Assembly (NCBI RefSeq): GCF_004123905.1
Contig: NZ_MZXW01000016.1
Location: 372,001-436,000, forward strand
DNA length: 64,000 bases
Direction: 5' to 3'
Source of the DNA: Bradyrhizobium betae
GTDB taxonomy: Bacteria > Pseudomonadota > Alphaproteobacteria > Rhizobiales > Xanthobacteraceae
Within the stretch, counting starts at the first letter, position 1. Each line of letters starts with the position of its first letter. Shown piece after piece: positions 1 to 10,388 of the stretch. The position numbers and the translations under genes are program-made. A model generated the notes under the pieces. It did no database searches, was not told where the DNA came from, and was given only the letters and a program-made list of their open reading frames with translations.

Positions 1-248
1 GCGAGGTCGAGGCCGATCGAACGCTTGTTGCGGTTGATGCCGATGAAATAGGCGGCGTCTTCGTCGTGGAAGGGAGGGCCCCAGTCGCGCACCTCGTCGC
101 CCGCGGGCGGCTCGACCTTGATCACGTCGGCGCCATGGTCGGCGAGGATCTGGGTGCAGTAGGGACCGCCGAGCACGCGCGTGAGATCGATGACGCGCAG
201 TCCGCTCATTGCGCCTAATGCTGCTCCAGAACTCGCGGCTTCAGTCAT
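1..248 (-). CDS. CaiB/BaiF family CoA-transferase, N-terminal part (runs off left edge)
   Basis: Only about the first 82 codons are inside the window; the rest lies to the left. After a short leader the protein reads MSGLRVIDLTRVLGGPYCTQ, followed by an ADHGADVIKVEPP stretch and NRNKRSIGLDL. This is the typical N-terminus of family III CoA-transferases, which move CoA between organic acids in the cytoplasm; the substrate cannot be told from this fragment. I chose the ATG at 248 because an AGGGGAAG ribosome-binding sequence lies upstream. An in-frame ATG 13 codons later (207-209) begins at the usual family start and is the alternative. The gene points away from ohr and is probably unrelated to it. 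Confidence 0.85.
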   Translation of the reverse strand, partial: MTEAASSGAALGAMSGLRVIDLTRVLGGPYCTQILADHGADVIKVEPPAGDEVRDWGPPFHDEDAAYFIGINRNKRSIGLDL

Positions 249-393
249 GCCTTCGCTTCCCCTGTGTCGATCATTTGATCACAGGCCTAGCGAGGTTTTT
301 TTGCGCCAGCAATGGTCTACCGGGCAGGGCCGCATGCACTGCGGAAGCGGCCGGCCCGAGGGGGATCCCGGGCCAGCCAATCCGCACGTCAGG

Positions 394-819
394 TCAGACG
401 ACCGTCAGGCGAACGTCGACATTGCCGCGCGTGGCATTGGAATAGGGGCACACCTGGTGGGCCTTCTCGACCAGCGCCTCGGCCTCGGCGCGGGCAAGGC
501 CCGGCAGCGAGACGGCGAGGTCGATATCGAGGCCGAAGCCGCCCTCGGAGCGCGGGCCGATACCGACGGTCGAGGTGACGGAGGCGTCAGCGGGGACCTT
601 CGGGCCGCCCTGCGAGGCCACGAACTTCATCGCGCCGATGAAGCAGGCGGCATAGCCGGCCGCAAACAGCTGCTCGGGATTGTTGCCGGCGCCGCCGCCG
701 CCACCGAGCTCCTTCGGCGTGGTGAGCTTGACGTCGAGCGCGCCGTCGAGGGTCGCAGCATGGCCGTCACGGCCGCCGGTGGCCTTTGCGCTGGTCTTGT
801 AGAGGACGTTCACGGACAT
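394..819 (-). CDS. ohr: Organic hydroperoxide resistance protein (Ohr/OsmC family)
   Basis: A 141-residue thiol peroxidase that reduces organic (fatty-acid) hydroperoxides in the cytoplasm. The two redox cysteines of the family are present: Cys59 in [13 protein letters not shown] and Cys124 in [14 protein letters not shown], close to their positions in characterised Ohr proteins. The length matches the family (about 140 aa). A longer reading frame from 897 exists, but the start at 819 ([10 protein letters not shown]) is preceded by GGAGACGAAA and matches family N-termini. The gene is divergent from ohrR, with two inverted repeats between them. It should therefore be repressed by OhrR and induced by organic peroxide. 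Confidence 0.95.
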   Translation of the reverse strand: MSVNVLYKTSAKATGGRDGHAATLDGALDVKLTTPKELGGGGGAGNNPEQLFAAGYAACFIGAMKFVASQGGPKVPADASVTSTVGIGPRSEGGFGLDIDLAVSLPGLARAEAEALVEKAHQVCPYSNATRGNVDVRLTVV

Positions 820-867
820 TTTCGTCTCCTCGGGGTCTTCGGTTGGGGTGAGCTCCATATCGCAAAC

Positions 868-891
868 AATTAGATTGTGCGCAATTGAATT
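868..891. promoter_or_regulatory. Inverted repeat in ohr/ohrR intergenic region, candidate OhrR operator 1
   Basis: Two 12-base arms, AATTAGATTGTG and CGCAATTGAATT, match at 9 of 12 positions when one is inverted. The core CAATT/AATTG words are those of OhrR boxes in other alphaproteobacteria. It lies about 50 bp upstream of the ohr start. It is weaker than the second repeat at 902-929. Confidence 0.6.
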
Positions 892-901
892 TTGCATGCC
901 T

Positions 902-929
902 CACATTTAATTGTTCGCAATTGAATGTG
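902..929. promoter_or_regulatory. 28-bp inverted repeat, candidate OhrR operator 2
   Basis: Arms CACATTTAATTG (902-913) and CAATTGAATGTG (918-929) pair at 11 of 12 positions around a TTCG centre. The repeat lies 33 bp upstream of the chosen ohrR start and contains the AATTG/CAATT core of MarR/OhrR sites. It probably mediates autorepression of ohrR together with control of ohr. Confidence 0.75.
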
Positions 930-961
930 GCGCCAGCCGGCCCCAGAATGAGGAAAGCCTC

Positions 962-1432
962 GTGAGATTCTCTATGCCCCGGAAATTATCGACCCTGGAT
1001 CCGCAACGCCTCGACAGCCAGATCTGCTTCGCGGTCTATTCGGCCGCGCACGCCTTCAACCGCGTCTACAAGCCGCTGTTGGACCGGCTCGGCCTCACCT
1101 ATCCGCAATATCTGGTGATGCTGGTGCTGTGGGAGCGCGACGACGTCCCGGTGAAGGACATCGGCGAAAAGCTGTTTTTGGACTCGGGCACGCTGACCCC
1201 GCTGCTGAAGCGGCTCGAGGCGGCTCACCTCGTGAAGCGTACGCGTTCGAGCGAAGACGAACGCCAGGTCCTGATCGCGCTGACGCCGCAGGGCCACGCG
1301 CTGAAGGAGAAAGCGCGCGGCGTGCCGCCGTCGATCCTGGCCGCGACGGACTGTTCGGTCTCGGAGCTGGTGGCGATGAAGGACGAGATCGTCGCGCTAA
1401 GGGATCGGCTCAATGCAGTGATCGGGGAGTAA
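962..1432 (+). CDS. ohrR: MarR-family organic-peroxide sensor repressor OhrR
   Basis: A winged-helix MarR regulator of about 156 aa that should repress ohr until its reactive cysteine is oxidised. The sensing cysteine sits in [11 protein letters not shown] (Cys22 with this start). A second cysteine (Cys131, in [10 protein letters not shown]) suggests the two-cysteine class, in which a disulphide forms between subunits. The DNA-binding wing reads [20 protein letters not shown] chose the GTG at 962 because AGGA (951-954) lies 7 nt upstream; the ATG at 974 has no such site but gives the same domain. Divergent from ohr and separated by two operator-like palindromes. Confidence 0.92.
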   Translation: MRFSMPRKLSTLDPQRLDSQICFAVYSAAHAFNRVYKPLLDRLGLTYPQYLVMLVLWERDDVPVKDIGEKLFLDSGTLTPLLKRLEAAHLVKRTRSSEDERQVLIALTPQGHALKEKARGVPPSILAATDCSVSELVAMKDEIVALRDRLNAVIGE

Positions 1433-1479
1433 GGAGGGTCTCTAGAGCCCGCCTTCGCCCTATCGGGCTTCGGCGCGGC

Positions 1480-1499
1480 AGCCTTCGCTTCGCGAAGGC

Positions 1500-1500
<1 letters not shown>
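1480..1500. repeat. Perfect 9-bp-arm hairpin abutting the tRNA 3' end
   Basis: AGCCTTCGC, a TTC centre, then GCGAAGGCT. In the tRNA transcript this hairpin begins at the last base of the encoded CCA. A second, looser GC-rich stem lies just beyond it (about 1450-1475). It may act as a terminator or 3'-processing signal, but it lacks a T run. Confidence 0.5.
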
Positions 1501-1575
<75 letters not shown>

Positions 1576-1641
1576 TTAACCGACCGACGCACCGTGGGCA
1601 GCGCGTCGGGAAAGACCCAGAACCACAGTTCTGAGATTATC

Positions 1642-2052
1642 TCAAGTCTCTTCATCGCCTCCGACATCACCAATGATGTCGGTCACGTCCTCATCGCCCT
1701 CTTCTTCGTCGGCAATGAAGGTCGAATCATCATCGTCGTCGTCATCGAGGGTCTCGTCGACCTCGATATCGTCTTCCGATTCGGGCACGACGGCCTTGAC
1801 CTTGCCGCTGTTCTCCTCGGCATCGGCCTCCTCGAGGGAGACCTCCTCGACCTCGGCCGGCTCCGGCGTGGTGTCGGCGGCGGCCGCCGCATGGCGGGCT
1901 TCGGCGCCACGAGGCACGCGGGCCGGCGCCACGGGCGCGATCGGCACGACTTCGCCAGTATAGGGCGAGATCACCGGCGACTTGTTGAGGTCATAGAACT
2001 TCTTGCCCGTGGTCGGGCAAATACGTTTGGTTCCGAGTTCGGACTTGGCCAC
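1642..2052 (-). CDS. FYDLN-acid family protein (TIGR02300-type), acidic C-terminus
   Basis: A 136-aa protein of unknown function. The N-terminal 45 residues are a small conserved module (LGTKRICPTTGKKFYDLNKS, then PYTGEVVP) that gives the family its FYDLN name. A single Cys is present, so a zinc knuckle is unlikely. The rest is low-complexity and very acidic, with DDDDDDD and EEEGDED runs. The gene lies just downstream of a tRNA and is divergent from aroA, a placement I recall for the family in alphaproteobacteria. The function is not known; the acidic tail suggests binding to a basic or nucleic-acid-associated partner, which is inference only. Confidence 0.9.
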   Translation of the reverse strand: MAKSELGTKRICPTTGKKFYDLNKSPVISPYTGEVVPIAPVAPARVPRGAEARHAAAAADTTPEPAEVEEVSLEEADAEENSGKVKAVVPESEDDIEVDETLDDDDDDDSTFIADEEEGDEDVTDIIGDVGGDEET

Positions 2053-2211
2053 GGCAGAGGAATCCTGGGAATGTCTGAAAAGCGGTGTTTCACTTGGCTA
2101 GTTGGCGGCCCGCTGTCAATAGCGCATTACGGGAGAACGACATGCCCGTGACGGCGGGGAGCCCATGTGGTACCTGCCCCAAGCCTTTTGGGCCTATCCA
2201 AGGACACAATC

Positions 2212-3549
2212 TTGACCCATTCCGACAAGCCGACGCCGCTTCGGTCGCGCGCAAGCGGTCCCCTGACCGGGAAAGTACGGGTGCCCGGGGACAAGTCGAT
2301 TTCCCACCGCGCCCTCATCCTGGGCGCGCTTGCGGTCGGCGAGACCCGGATTACGGGCCTGCTTGAGGGCGAGGACGTCCTCAACACCGCCAAATCCATG
2401 CAGGCGCTGGGCGCGACGGTCGAGCGCACCGGCGATTTCGCCTGGAAGGTGAACGGCGTGGGCGTCGGCGGCTTTGCCGAGCCCAAGGCGGCGCTGGATT
2501 TCGGCAATTCCGGCACCGGCTGCCGGCTGGTGATGGGTGCCGTCGCCGGTTGCCCGATCTCGGCGGTTTTCGACGGCGATGCCTCGCTGCGCAGCCGCCC
2601 GATGCGCAGGATCCTCGATCCGTTGGAAAAGATGGGCGCGAAGGTCGTCTCCGGCGGCGAGGGCGGCCGTCTGCCGCTGACTGTCCAGGGCGCACGCGAC
2701 CCGCTGCCGATCACCTACAAGACGCCGGTTGCCTCGGCTCAGATCAAGTCGGCCGTGCTGCTGGCGGGCCTTGCCGCGCCGGGCACCACGACCGTGATCG
2801 AGAGCGAGGCCAGTCGCGACCACACCGAGCTGATGCTGAAGCATTTTGGCGCGGACATCACGTCCGTGCAGGAGGGCCGGCACGGCCGTCGCATCACGCT
2901 CGTCGGCCAGCCCGAGCTGCACGGCGCCAATGTCGTCGTGCCCGCCGATCCCTCTTCGGCGGCGTTCCCGATCGTTGCCGCGCTGATCGTCGAGGGCTCG
3001 GATGTCGTCCTGTCCGATGTCATGACCAATCCGCTGCGCACAGGCCTGTTCACGACACTGCGCGAAATGGGCGCTTCCATCGAGGAGAGCGAAGTCCGCG
3101 GCGATGCCGGCGAGCCGATGGCGCAGCTGCGCGTGCGCGCGTCAAAACTGCGCGGCGTCGAGGTGCCGCCGGAGCGCGCGCCCTCGATGATCGACGAATA
3201 TCTGGTGCTGGCGGTGGCGGCTTCTTTCGCCGAAGGCACGACCATCATGCGCGGCCTCCAGGAGCTGCGCGTCAAGGAATCCGACCGTCTCGAAGCCACC
3301 GCCGACATGCTCCGCGTCAATGGCGTCAAGGTCACGGTCTCCGGCGATGATCTGATCGTCGAAGGCCGCGGCCACGTCCCCGGCGGTGGTACTGTCGCCA
3401 CCCACATGGACCATCGCATCGCGATGTCCGCACTGGTGATGGGCTGCGCCTCCGACCAGCCCGTGACCGTCGACGACACCGCCTTCATCGCCACCAGCTT
3501 TCCGGACTTCATCCCGATGATGCGTTCGCTGGGGGCCGAGTTTTCATGA
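2212..3549 (+). CDS. aroA: 3-phosphoshikimate 1-carboxyvinyltransferase (EPSP synthase, class II)
   Basis: Joins shikimate-3-phosphate and phosphoenolpyruvate in the shikimate pathway to aromatic amino acids. Two-domain EPSPS of 445 aa. Visible motifs are GDKSISHR near the N-terminus, SAQIKSAV, the class II RDHTE motif, and LRVKESDR. The loop that decides glyphosate sensitivity reads GNSGTGCR with Gly, not the Ala found in the tolerant CP4 enzyme, so ordinary sensitivity is expected. The start is probably the TTG at 2212, with AAGGA 7 nt upstream; a GTG at 2167 would add 15 unconserved residues. The stop overlaps the cmk ATG by 4 nt, so the two genes are likely co-translated. Confidence 0.95.
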   Translation: MTHSDKPTPLRSRASGPLTGKVRVPGDKSISHRALILGALAVGETRITGLLEGEDVLNTAKSMQALGATVERTGDFAWKVNGVGVGGFAEPKAALDFGNSGTGCRLVMGAVAGCPISAVFDGDASLRSRPMRRILDPLEKMGAKVVSGGEGGRLPLTVQGARDPLPITYKTPVASAQIKSAVLLAGLAAPGTTTVIESEASRDHTELMLKHFGADITSVQEGRHGRRITLVGQPELHGANVVVPADPSSAAFPIVAALIVEGSDVVLSDVMTNPLRTGLFTTLREMGASIEESEVRGDAGEPMAQLRVRASKLRGVEVPPERAPSMIDEYLVLAVAASFAEGTTIMRGLQELRVKESDRLEATADMLRVNGVKVTVSGDDLIVEGRGHVPGGGTVATHMDHRIAMSALVMGCASDQPVTVDDTAFIATSFPDFIPMMRSLGAEFS

Positions 3550-4184
3550 TCATCGCCATCGACGGGCCTGCGGCCTCGGGCAAGGGCACGCTCGGCAAGC
3601 GGCTCGCCCATCATTACGGCTATCGTCATCTCGATACCGGCGTGATCTATCGCGCGGTGGCCTACGCCCTGATGCAGTCCGGTCATGATCTCCGGGACGA
3701 GGCGGCGGCGGTCGCGGCGGCGCAGGAACTCGATCCCGAGAAGTTCGGCAACCCCGCCCTAAAGACCCAGGAGGCCGGCGAGGGCGCCTCCATCGTTTCG
3801 GCGATCCCCAAAGTCCGTGAAGCGCTGCTCAATTTCCAGCGGCAATTCGCCGCCGATCCGCCGGGGGCCGTTCTGGACGGGCGAGACATTGGAACCGTGA
3901 TCTGCCCCCATGCTGATGTGAAGATTTTCGTCGTCGCCGACCCCAGGGTCCGCGCCCACCGCCGCACCATGGAGGCGCGCGCGAGGGGCGAGGAGGCGGA
4001 CGAGGCAGCCGTGCTTGCCGACATCATCCGGCGCGACGAACGCGACAAGAACCGGCCGATTGCGCCTTTGAAACCCGCCCCGGATGCTTACTTGCTAGAT
4101 AACTCCCAACTCGATATAGAAGGCGGCGTCCGGGCCGCCATCGACATTATCGAGGCCGTCCGAGCGGGCCGGTCGCGGGGTTAA
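3546..4184 (+). CDS. cmk: Cytidylate kinase
   Basis: A 212-aa P-loop kinase that phosphorylates CMP/dCMP to the diphosphates. The Walker A loop is [13 protein letters not shown] at the N-terminus. The nucleotide-binding region [11 protein letters not shown] and the lid region with [13 protein letters not shown] are typical of Cmk. The ATG overlaps the aroA stop codon (ATGA). The aroA-cmk-rpsA order is widespread in proteobacteria. 263 bp separate it from rpsA; I see no gene there, so it probably carries the rpsA promoter and leader. Confidence 0.95.
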   Translation: MIIAIDGPAASGKGTLGKRLAHHYGYRHLDTGVIYRAVAYALMQSGHDLRDEAAAVAAAQELDPEKFGNPALKTQEAGEGASIVSAIPKVREALLNFQRQFAADPPGAVLDGRDIGTVICPHADVKIFVVADPRVRAHRRTMEARARGEEADEAAVLADIIRRDERDKNRPIAPLKPAPDAYLLDNSQLDIEGGVRAAIDIIEAVRAGRSRG

Positions 4185-4447
4185 GCCGCTGCCGTCATTG
4201 GAGGAAGCGCCCGCTCCCGCTCTTTGAGGTCGATACCCCGATCCCCCGCTTGGGACCGGCGCGATCCAGGCTCCGGACACAGATTCCACGTATCGAACGT
4301 GCGGGCCTCAGCCGGCCCGCTTCCGCTGTTTCGCCTCCAGGCCGGAGCAGCGAGCGGTCGCTCGAAGGTCATGCGGACCTTCCGACACTGCGCGTGCGAT
4401 GCGCCCAAGAACCCAACGGCCGGCATACTTCCGCAACTGGAGAACAA

Positions 4448-6154
4448 ATGGCTTCGATTTCTGCTGATACCTACAGCCCGTCGCGCGACGATTTCGCCGC
4501 GATGCTCGACGAGTCCTTCGCAGGTGGCAACCTGCAGGAGAGCTCCGTCGTCAAGGGCAAGGTTGTTGCAATTGAAAAGGACATGGCCGTCATCGACGTC
4601 GGCCTGAAGACCGAGGGCCGCGTTGCCCTGCGCGAATTTTCCGGCCCCGGCCGTGACAGCGAGATCAAGGTCGGCGACGAGGTGGAAGTGTTCCTCGATC
4701 GGATCGAGAACGCCCTCGGCGAAGCCGTGCTGTCGCGCGACAAGGCGCGCCGCGAAGAGAGCTGGGGCAAGCTCGAGAAGGCCTTCCAGAACAACGAGAA
4801 GGTCAACGGCGTCATCTTCAACCAGGTCAAGGGCGGCTTCACCGTCGACCTCGACGGTGCCGTGGCCTTCCTGCCGCGCTCGCAGGTCGACATCCGTCCG
4901 ATCCGCGACGTTGCGCCGCTGATGAACAACTCGCAGCCGTTCCAGATCCTCAAGATGGACCGTCGCCGCGGCAACATCGTGGTGTCGCGCCGCACGGTTC
5001 TCGAAGAGACCCGCGCCGAGCAGCGCCAGGAGCTGGTGCAAAACCTCGAAGAGGGTCAGGTCATCGACGGTGTGGTCAAGAACATCACCGATTACGGTGC
5101 GTTCGTTGATCTCGGCGGCATCGACGGCCTGCTGCACGTCACCGACATCGCGTGGCGCCGCGTCAACCACCCGACCGAGGTGCTCTCGATCGGTCAGACC
5201 GTGAAGGTCAAGATCATCAAGATCAACCACGAGACGCACCGCATCTCGCTGGGCATGAAGCAGCTGCTGGACGATCCGTGGCAGGGCATCGAAGCCAAGT
5301 ACCCGCTGGGTTCGCGCTTCACGGGCCGCGTCACCAACATCACCGACTACGGTGCGTTCGTCGAGCTCGAGCCGGGCATCGAAGGCCTGATCCACGTCTC
5401 CGAGATGTCGTGGACCAAGAAGAACATGCACCCCGGCAAGATCGTGTCGACTTCGCAGGAAGTCGACGTGCAGGTGCTGGAAGTCGATTCCGTCAAGCGC
5501 CGCATCTCGCTCGGCCTCAAGCAGACCATGCGCAACCCCTGGGAGGTCTTCGTCGAAGGTCACCCGACCGGTTCGACCGTCGAGGGCGAAGTCAAGAACA
5601 AGACCGAGTTCGGTCTGTTCCTGGGTCTCGAAGGCGACGTCGACGGCATGGTCCATCTCTCCGACCTCGACTGGAAGCAGCCGGGCGAGCAGGTGATCGA
5701 CAACTACAAGAAGGGCGACGTGGTGAAAGCCGTGGTGCTCGATGTGGACGTCGAGAAGGAGCGTATCTCGCTCGGCATCAAGCAGCTCGAAGGCGACCCC
5801 TTCGCCGAGCCGGGCGATGTCAAGAAGGGCGCCGTCGTGACCTGCGAAGTGCTCGAAGTGAAGGAAAGCGGCATCGAGGTGAAGATCATCGGGACCGACT
5901 TCTCGACCTTCATCAAGCGCTCGGAGCTCGCGCGTGACCGCAACGACCAGCGCGCCGAACGCTTCGCCGTCGGCGAGAAGGTCGATGCCCGCGTGATCCA
6001 GTTCGACAAGAAGGCCCGCAAGGTCCAGGTGTCGATCAAGGCGCTCGAAGTCGCCGAAGAGAAGGAAGCCATCGCGCAGTACGGCTCCTCCGATTCGGGA
6101 GCGACGCTGGGCGACATTCTCGGCACCGCGCTCAAGAACCGCGACAGCAAGTAA
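4448..6154 (+). CDS. rpsA: 30S ribosomal protein S1
   Basis: A 568-aa protein that holds mRNA on the 30S subunit during initiation. Six S1-type OB-fold repeats are visible. Repeats 3 and 4 are the clearest, each with the ITDYGAFV(D/E)L...GL(L/I)HV(T/S)(D/E) pattern followed by RISLG. The first two repeats (ending AVLSRDKARR and IVVSRR) are the divergent ribosome-binding ones, as in E. coli. The start at 4448 (MASISADTYSPSRDD) has GGAG at 4439-4442; the reading frame is open further upstream but carries no conserved sequence. A strong intrinsic terminator follows 26 nt after the stop, so the gene ends its transcript. Confidence 0.97.
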   Translation: MASISADTYSPSRDDFAAMLDESFAGGNLQESSVVKGKVVAIEKDMAVIDVGLKTEGRVALREFSGPGRDSEIKVGDEVEVFLDRIENALGEAVLSRDKARREESWGKLEKAFQNNEKVNGVIFNQVKGGFTVDLDGAVAFLPRSQVDIRPIRDVAPLMNNSQPFQILKMDRRRGNIVVSRRTVLEETRAEQRQELVQNLEEGQVIDGVVKNITDYGAFVDLGGIDGLLHVTDIAWRRVNHPTEVLSIGQTVKVKIIKINHETHRISLGMKQLLDDPWQGIEAKYPLGSRFTGRVTNITDYGAFVELEPGIEGLIHVSEMSWTKKNMHPGKIVSTSQEVDVQVLEVDSVKRRISLGLKQTMRNPWEVFVEGHPTGSTVEGEVKNKTEFGLFLGLEGDVDGMVHLSDLDWKQPGEQVIDNYKKGDVVKAVVLDVDVEKERISLGIKQLEGDPFAEPGDVKKGAVVTCEVLEVKESGIEVKIIGTDFSTFIKRSELARDRNDQRAERFAVGEKVDARVIQFDKKARKVQVSIKALEVAEEKEAIAQYGSSDSGATLGDILGTALKNRDSK

Positions 6155-6180
6155 GCGAAACGTTCGTTTCGCTGTCATCA

Positions 6181-6208
6181 AAGCCCCGGCGCAAGCCGGG
6201 GCTTTTTT
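6181..6208 (+). terminator. Rho-independent terminator of rpsA
   Basis: A perfect 10-bp stem, AAGCCCCGGC with GCCGGGGCTT, encloses a GCAA tetraloop and ends in six T residues (6203-6208). It starts 26 nt after the rpsA stop codon. Confidence 0.93.
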
Positions 6209-6224
6209 GTTGCGGCGGCATACT

Positions 6225-6377
6225 CCGCTGTCGTCCCGGACAAGCGTAGCGAAGCGGAGCGCCGATCCGGGACCCATAAACACAGGGAGTGGTTTGGCGA
6301 AGACTCGGAGTTACGAGCCTTGCGCAACAACTTCTCCCTGGGGTTATGGGTCCCCGCGTTCGCGGGGACGACAGCGG
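6225..6377. repeat. Inverted-ended intergenic element (about 153 bp)
   Basis: The ends CCGCTGTCGTCCC and GGGACGACAGCGG are exact inverted repeats. Nested inside are GATCCGGGACCCATAA pairing with TTATGGGTCCCC, and a CCCCGCGTTCGCGGGG hairpin. It fills most of the 361-bp gap between rpsA and sppA. No reading frame of interest is present. It resembles the small palindromic elements scattered between genes in Bradyrhizobium; related elements in this window are at 13619, 22185 and 46861. Confidence 0.65.
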
Positions 6378-6515
6378 GGGATGTGGCAGCATCTCTGCCT
6401 ACGCAGCCGCAGGCCTTGTTTTCTTCTAATTGCGCCGCAATTGATGTATCCAGATAAGCCATTGGTCACGCTGTGACGGCACAACGCGCCCAGCCTTTCA
6501 TTTGGAGACATTCCG

Positions 6516-7496
6516 ATGTCGCTCGATTCGGACATCATCGTCGATCGCCGCAGGATCCGCCGCAAGCTGACGTTCTGGCGCGTGTTGGCCGCGCTGATCG
6601 CGATCGCGGCGATTGCGGGCTTTGCGCTGGTCGCGACACCCGGTGCGCGCGGCACCTTCGCATCCGCCGGCTCGATCGCGCGGGTCCAGATCGAGGGCCT
6701 GATCCGCAGCGATTCCGAGCGCACGCAGGCGCTGGAGCGGCTGGAGAATTCGCAGGCCGCCGCCGTCATCGTCCACATCAACTCGCCGGGCGGCACCACC
6801 GCCGGCTCCGAGCAGCTCTACGATTCGCTCACGCGCCTGAAAGCGAAGAAGCCGCTCGTCGTCGTGGTCGAGGGCCTCGCCGCCTCCGGCGGCTACATCA
6901 CGGCGATCGCGAGCGACCACATTATCGCGCAGCAGAGCTCGCTGGTCGGATCGATCGGCGTGCTGTTCCAGTTTCCCAACGTCTCCGAGCTCCTGAAGAC
7001 CGTCGGCGTCAAGGTCGAGGAGGTGAAGTCCTCGCCGCTGAAGGCCGCGCCCAACGGATTTGAGCCGACCAGCCCCGAGGCACGCGCGGCGCTCGATGCG
7101 CTGGTGAAGGATTCCTATGCCTGGTTCAAGGATCTGGTGAAGCAGCGCCGTGGCATGGATGACACGCAGCTGGAAAAAGTTGCCGATGGCCGCGTCTTCA
7201 CCGGACGCCAGGCGATTGATCTCAAGCTGATCGATCAGATCGGCGACGAGAAGGCGGCGGTCACCTGGCTCGAGGAGCAGAAGAGCGTCAAGAAGGGGCT
7301 CCCCGTCCGCGATTACAAGCTCCAGCCTCGTTTCAGCGACCTGCCGTTCCTCAAGACGGCGGCTGCCGTGACGCTGGAAGCGCTTGGTTTAGGCTCGATT
7401 GCGCATCAAATCGGGCAAACCGGTGTCGTTCAGGCTGTCGATCGGTTCGGAATGGATGGAATGCTGGCCCTGTGGCAGCCCGCTGCGTCGAATTGA
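6516..7496 (+). CDS. sppA: Signal peptide peptidase SppA (S49 family, short form)
   Basis: A 326-aa membrane serine protease that degrades cleaved signal peptides. One transmembrane segment lies at residues 20-42 (WRVLAALIAIAAIAGFALVA) and anchors the protein with the catalytic domain in the periplasm. The Ser/Lys dyad appears to be Ser124 in EGLAASGGYITA and Lys176 in VKSSPLKAAP. SPGG at residues 90-93 belongs to the ClpP-like fold. This is the single-domain form, about half the size of E. coli SppA. It is preceded by the 6225 repeat element and followed by ihfB. Confidence 0.92.
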   Translation: MSLDSDIIVDRRRIRRKLTFWRVLAALIAIAAIAGFALVATPGARGTFASAGSIARVQIEGLIRSDSERTQALERLENSQAAAVIVHINSPGGTTAGSEQLYDSLTRLKAKKPLVVVVEGLAASGGYITAIASDHIIAQQSSLVGSIGVLFQFPNVSELLKTVGVKVEEVKSSPLKAAPNGFEPTSPEARAALDALVKDSYAWFKDLVKQRRGMDDTQLEKVADGRVFTGRQAIDLKLIDQIGDEKAAVTWLEEQKSVKKGLPVRDYKLQPRFSDLPFLKTAAAVTLEALGLGSIAHQIGQTGVVQAVDRFGMDGMLALWQPAASN

Positions 7497-7532
7497 CGGG
7501 AGCGGGCGAGCCCAAGACCTTTTTCCCGTCTG

Positions 7533-7559
7533 GCGGGTGGAGGGTCAGCCCGCTTTTTT
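7533..7559 (+). terminator. Probable terminator of sppA
   Basis: A 5-bp GC stem, GCGGG (7533-7537) with CCCGC (7549-7553), is followed by six T residues. The loop of 11 nt is long, so this is a modest call. It is 37 nt after the sppA stop. Confidence 0.5.
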
Positions 7560-7667
7560 GGCATTTGTCACGTGTTTTCACGACGCTCAACCTTCATTTA
7601 GCGTCTTGACAGATCACGGTATTTTCACGGAAATGGTCATCCGCACGCTTCCGGGTCCTATCTCTCG

Positions 7668-7973
7668 ATGATCAAATCCGAACTTGTTCAGCGTATCGCC
7701 GAGCACAACCCGCATCTGTACCAGCGGGATGTCGAGAACATTGTGAATGCGATTCTCGAAGAGATCGTAGCGGCTCTCGCACGCGGTGACCGCGTCGAGT
7801 TGCGCGGCTTCGGTGCCTTCTCGGTCAAGCATCGCCCTGCACGCGCAGGGCGCAATCCGCGCACGGGCGCCCATGTGCCCGTCGACCAGAAGAGCGTTCC
7901 GTTCTTCAAGACCGGCAAGGAAATGCGTGAGCGCCTGAATCGCGACCATCCGGATCCCGGCGCCCCCGATTAA
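7668..7973 (+). CDS. ihfB: Integration host factor subunit beta
   Basis: A 101-aa HU/IHF-fold DNA-bending protein that pairs with IhfA. The signature [22 protein letters not shown] contains the conserved DNA-intercalating arm (GRNPRTG). The N-terminus [11 protein letters not shown] matches family starts. A possible -35 hexamer TTGACA lies at 7606-7611, but the matching -10 is poor. It acts in nucleoid structure and as a co-factor of many promoters, including sigma-54 ones in rhizobia. Confidence 0.95.
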   Translation: MIKSELVQRIAEHNPHLYQRDVENIVNAILEEIVAALARGDRVELRGFGAFSVKHRPARAGRNPRTGAHVPVDQKSVPFFKTGKEMRERLNRDHPDPGAPD

Positions 7974-8045
7974 ACGCTGTCGTCCGAATTTAACCGAACG
8001 GCCGCATGATGCGGCAGCAAGCTTGATTCAAGACGAGCGATCGCG

Positions 8046-8438
8046 ATGCGAAAGTTCCTGACCGCGCTGATCGTGATTCCGCTGGGCCTGATCCTGGTGA
8101 CCTTCGCTGTCGCCAACCGGCATGACGTCACGGTCTCCTTCGATCCCTTCTTGGCGAACGATCCGGCGCTGTCGCGCACAATGCCGTTGTTTCTGTTGCT
8201 GATCCTGGTGGCCGCGCTGGGCGTCATCGCCGGCGGCTGTGCTGCCTGGTTCGGCCAGCGGCGCTGGCGCCGCGCCGCGCGCCGGCATGAGGCTGATGCC
8301 CGGGCCGCGCGGGTCGAACTGGCCGGCCTCCAGGCCCGGGCGGCTGCAGCCAAGCCCGAGTCCCAGCGCCTCCCCGTCCCCTCCGGGATGGGTCTTTACG
8401 GGCCCGCCGGGCGAGACAAGCAGCGCGCGACGTTGTAG
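8046..8438 (+). CDS. LapA-domain (DUF1049) inner-membrane protein
   Basis: A 130-aa protein with two membrane helices, at about residues 5-23 (LTALIVIPLGLILVTFAVAN) and 46-68 (MPLFLLLILVAALGVIAGGC). A basic, Arg/Ala-rich cytoplasmic tail follows and may form a coiled coil. The first helix and the NRHDVTVSFDPF loop are the LapA (YciS-like) pattern. In E. coli, LapA works with LapB in controlling lipopolysaccharide synthesis, but no lapB lies beside it here. The position between ihfB and trpF is, as I recall, common in alphaproteobacteria. Confidence 0.8.
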   Translation: MRKFLTALIVIPLGLILVTFAVANRHDVTVSFDPFLANDPALSRTMPLFLLLILVAALGVIAGGCAAWFGQRRWRRAARRHEADARAARVELAGLQARAAAAKPESQRLPVPSGMGLYGPAGRDKQRATL

Positions 8439-8502
8439 AAGCGGCCCCAACCGAAAACCCGTTTCCCGGCCGCAGCTTGCGGCCTTCACCTGCTTTGAGA
8501 CC

Positions 8503-9170
8503 ATGTCCCTGCTCGTCAAAATCTGCGGCCTGTCCACGCGCGAGACGCTCGACGTCGCGCTCGACGCTGGCGCAGACATGGTGGGGTTCGTGTTCTTCCC
8601 GCCCTCGCCGCGGCACATCTCGCTGGAGGCTGGGCGCGACCTCGGCCGGCAGGTGAAGCGGCGCGCGCTGAAAGTGGCGCTTACCGTCGATGCCGACGAT
8701 GCGACGCTCGACAACATCATGGACGCGCTGTCGCCGGACATCTTCCAGCTCCACGGCAGTGAGAGCGTGGCGCGGCTGCGCGACATCAAGCAGAAGTTCG
8801 GCCGCCCGGTGATGAAGGCGGTGCCGGTCGCAACATCGGCCGATCTCGCCGTGCTATCAGGCTACGCCGCGGTCGCCGACCGCATCCTGTTCGATGCGCG
8901 CGCACCGAAGGACGCGACCCGGCCCGGCGGCTTGGGTGCGCCGTTCGACTGGCACCTGCTCGAAAATCTCGATCTGAAATTACCCTACATGGTCTCGGGC
9001 GGGCTTCACGCCGATAACGTTGCCGAGGCCCTCCGCGTCACCCGCGCCGGTGGCGTCGACGTGTCCTCCGGTGTCGAAAGCGCCCCCGGCGTGAAAGATC
9101 CGGAGATGATCAAGGCCTTCATTCGCGCCGCGCGCGCCACCCAAGATGCAAGTCAAGAGTTGAGCGTCCG

Positions 9171-9174
<4 letters not shown>
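8503..9174 (+). CDS. trpF: Phosphoribosylanthranilate isomerase
   Basis: Catalyses the third step of tryptophan synthesis, the Amadori rearrangement of PRA to CdRP. A TIM-barrel protein of 223 aa. Motifs are KICGL with the general-base Cys at the N-terminus, [22 protein letters not shown] and the phosphate-binding [14 protein letters not shown]. The start at 8503 ([10 protein letters not shown]) is set by family length, although the frame is open further upstream. The stop overlaps trpB by 4 nt. Confidence 0.96.

Positions 9175-10384
<1,210 letters not shown>

Positions 10385-10388
<4 letters not shown>

Noticed and set aside
2167..2211. Upstream GTG start for aroA
   Set aside because: The 15 added residues are not family-like, and a good ribosome-binding site (AAGGA) precedes the TTG at 2212.
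3546..4184. Possible toxin-antitoxin reading of the RHH domain with cmk or other nearby genes
   Set aside because: The RHH part is at 29.7 kb in CoaBC and no PIN-domain or other toxin gene was seen anywhere in the window.
4181..6283. 700-codon open frame on the minus strand opposite rpsA
   Set aside because: It mirrors the codon structure of S1, is rich in Leu/Asp/His/Val from antisense GC bias, and has no motif of its own.
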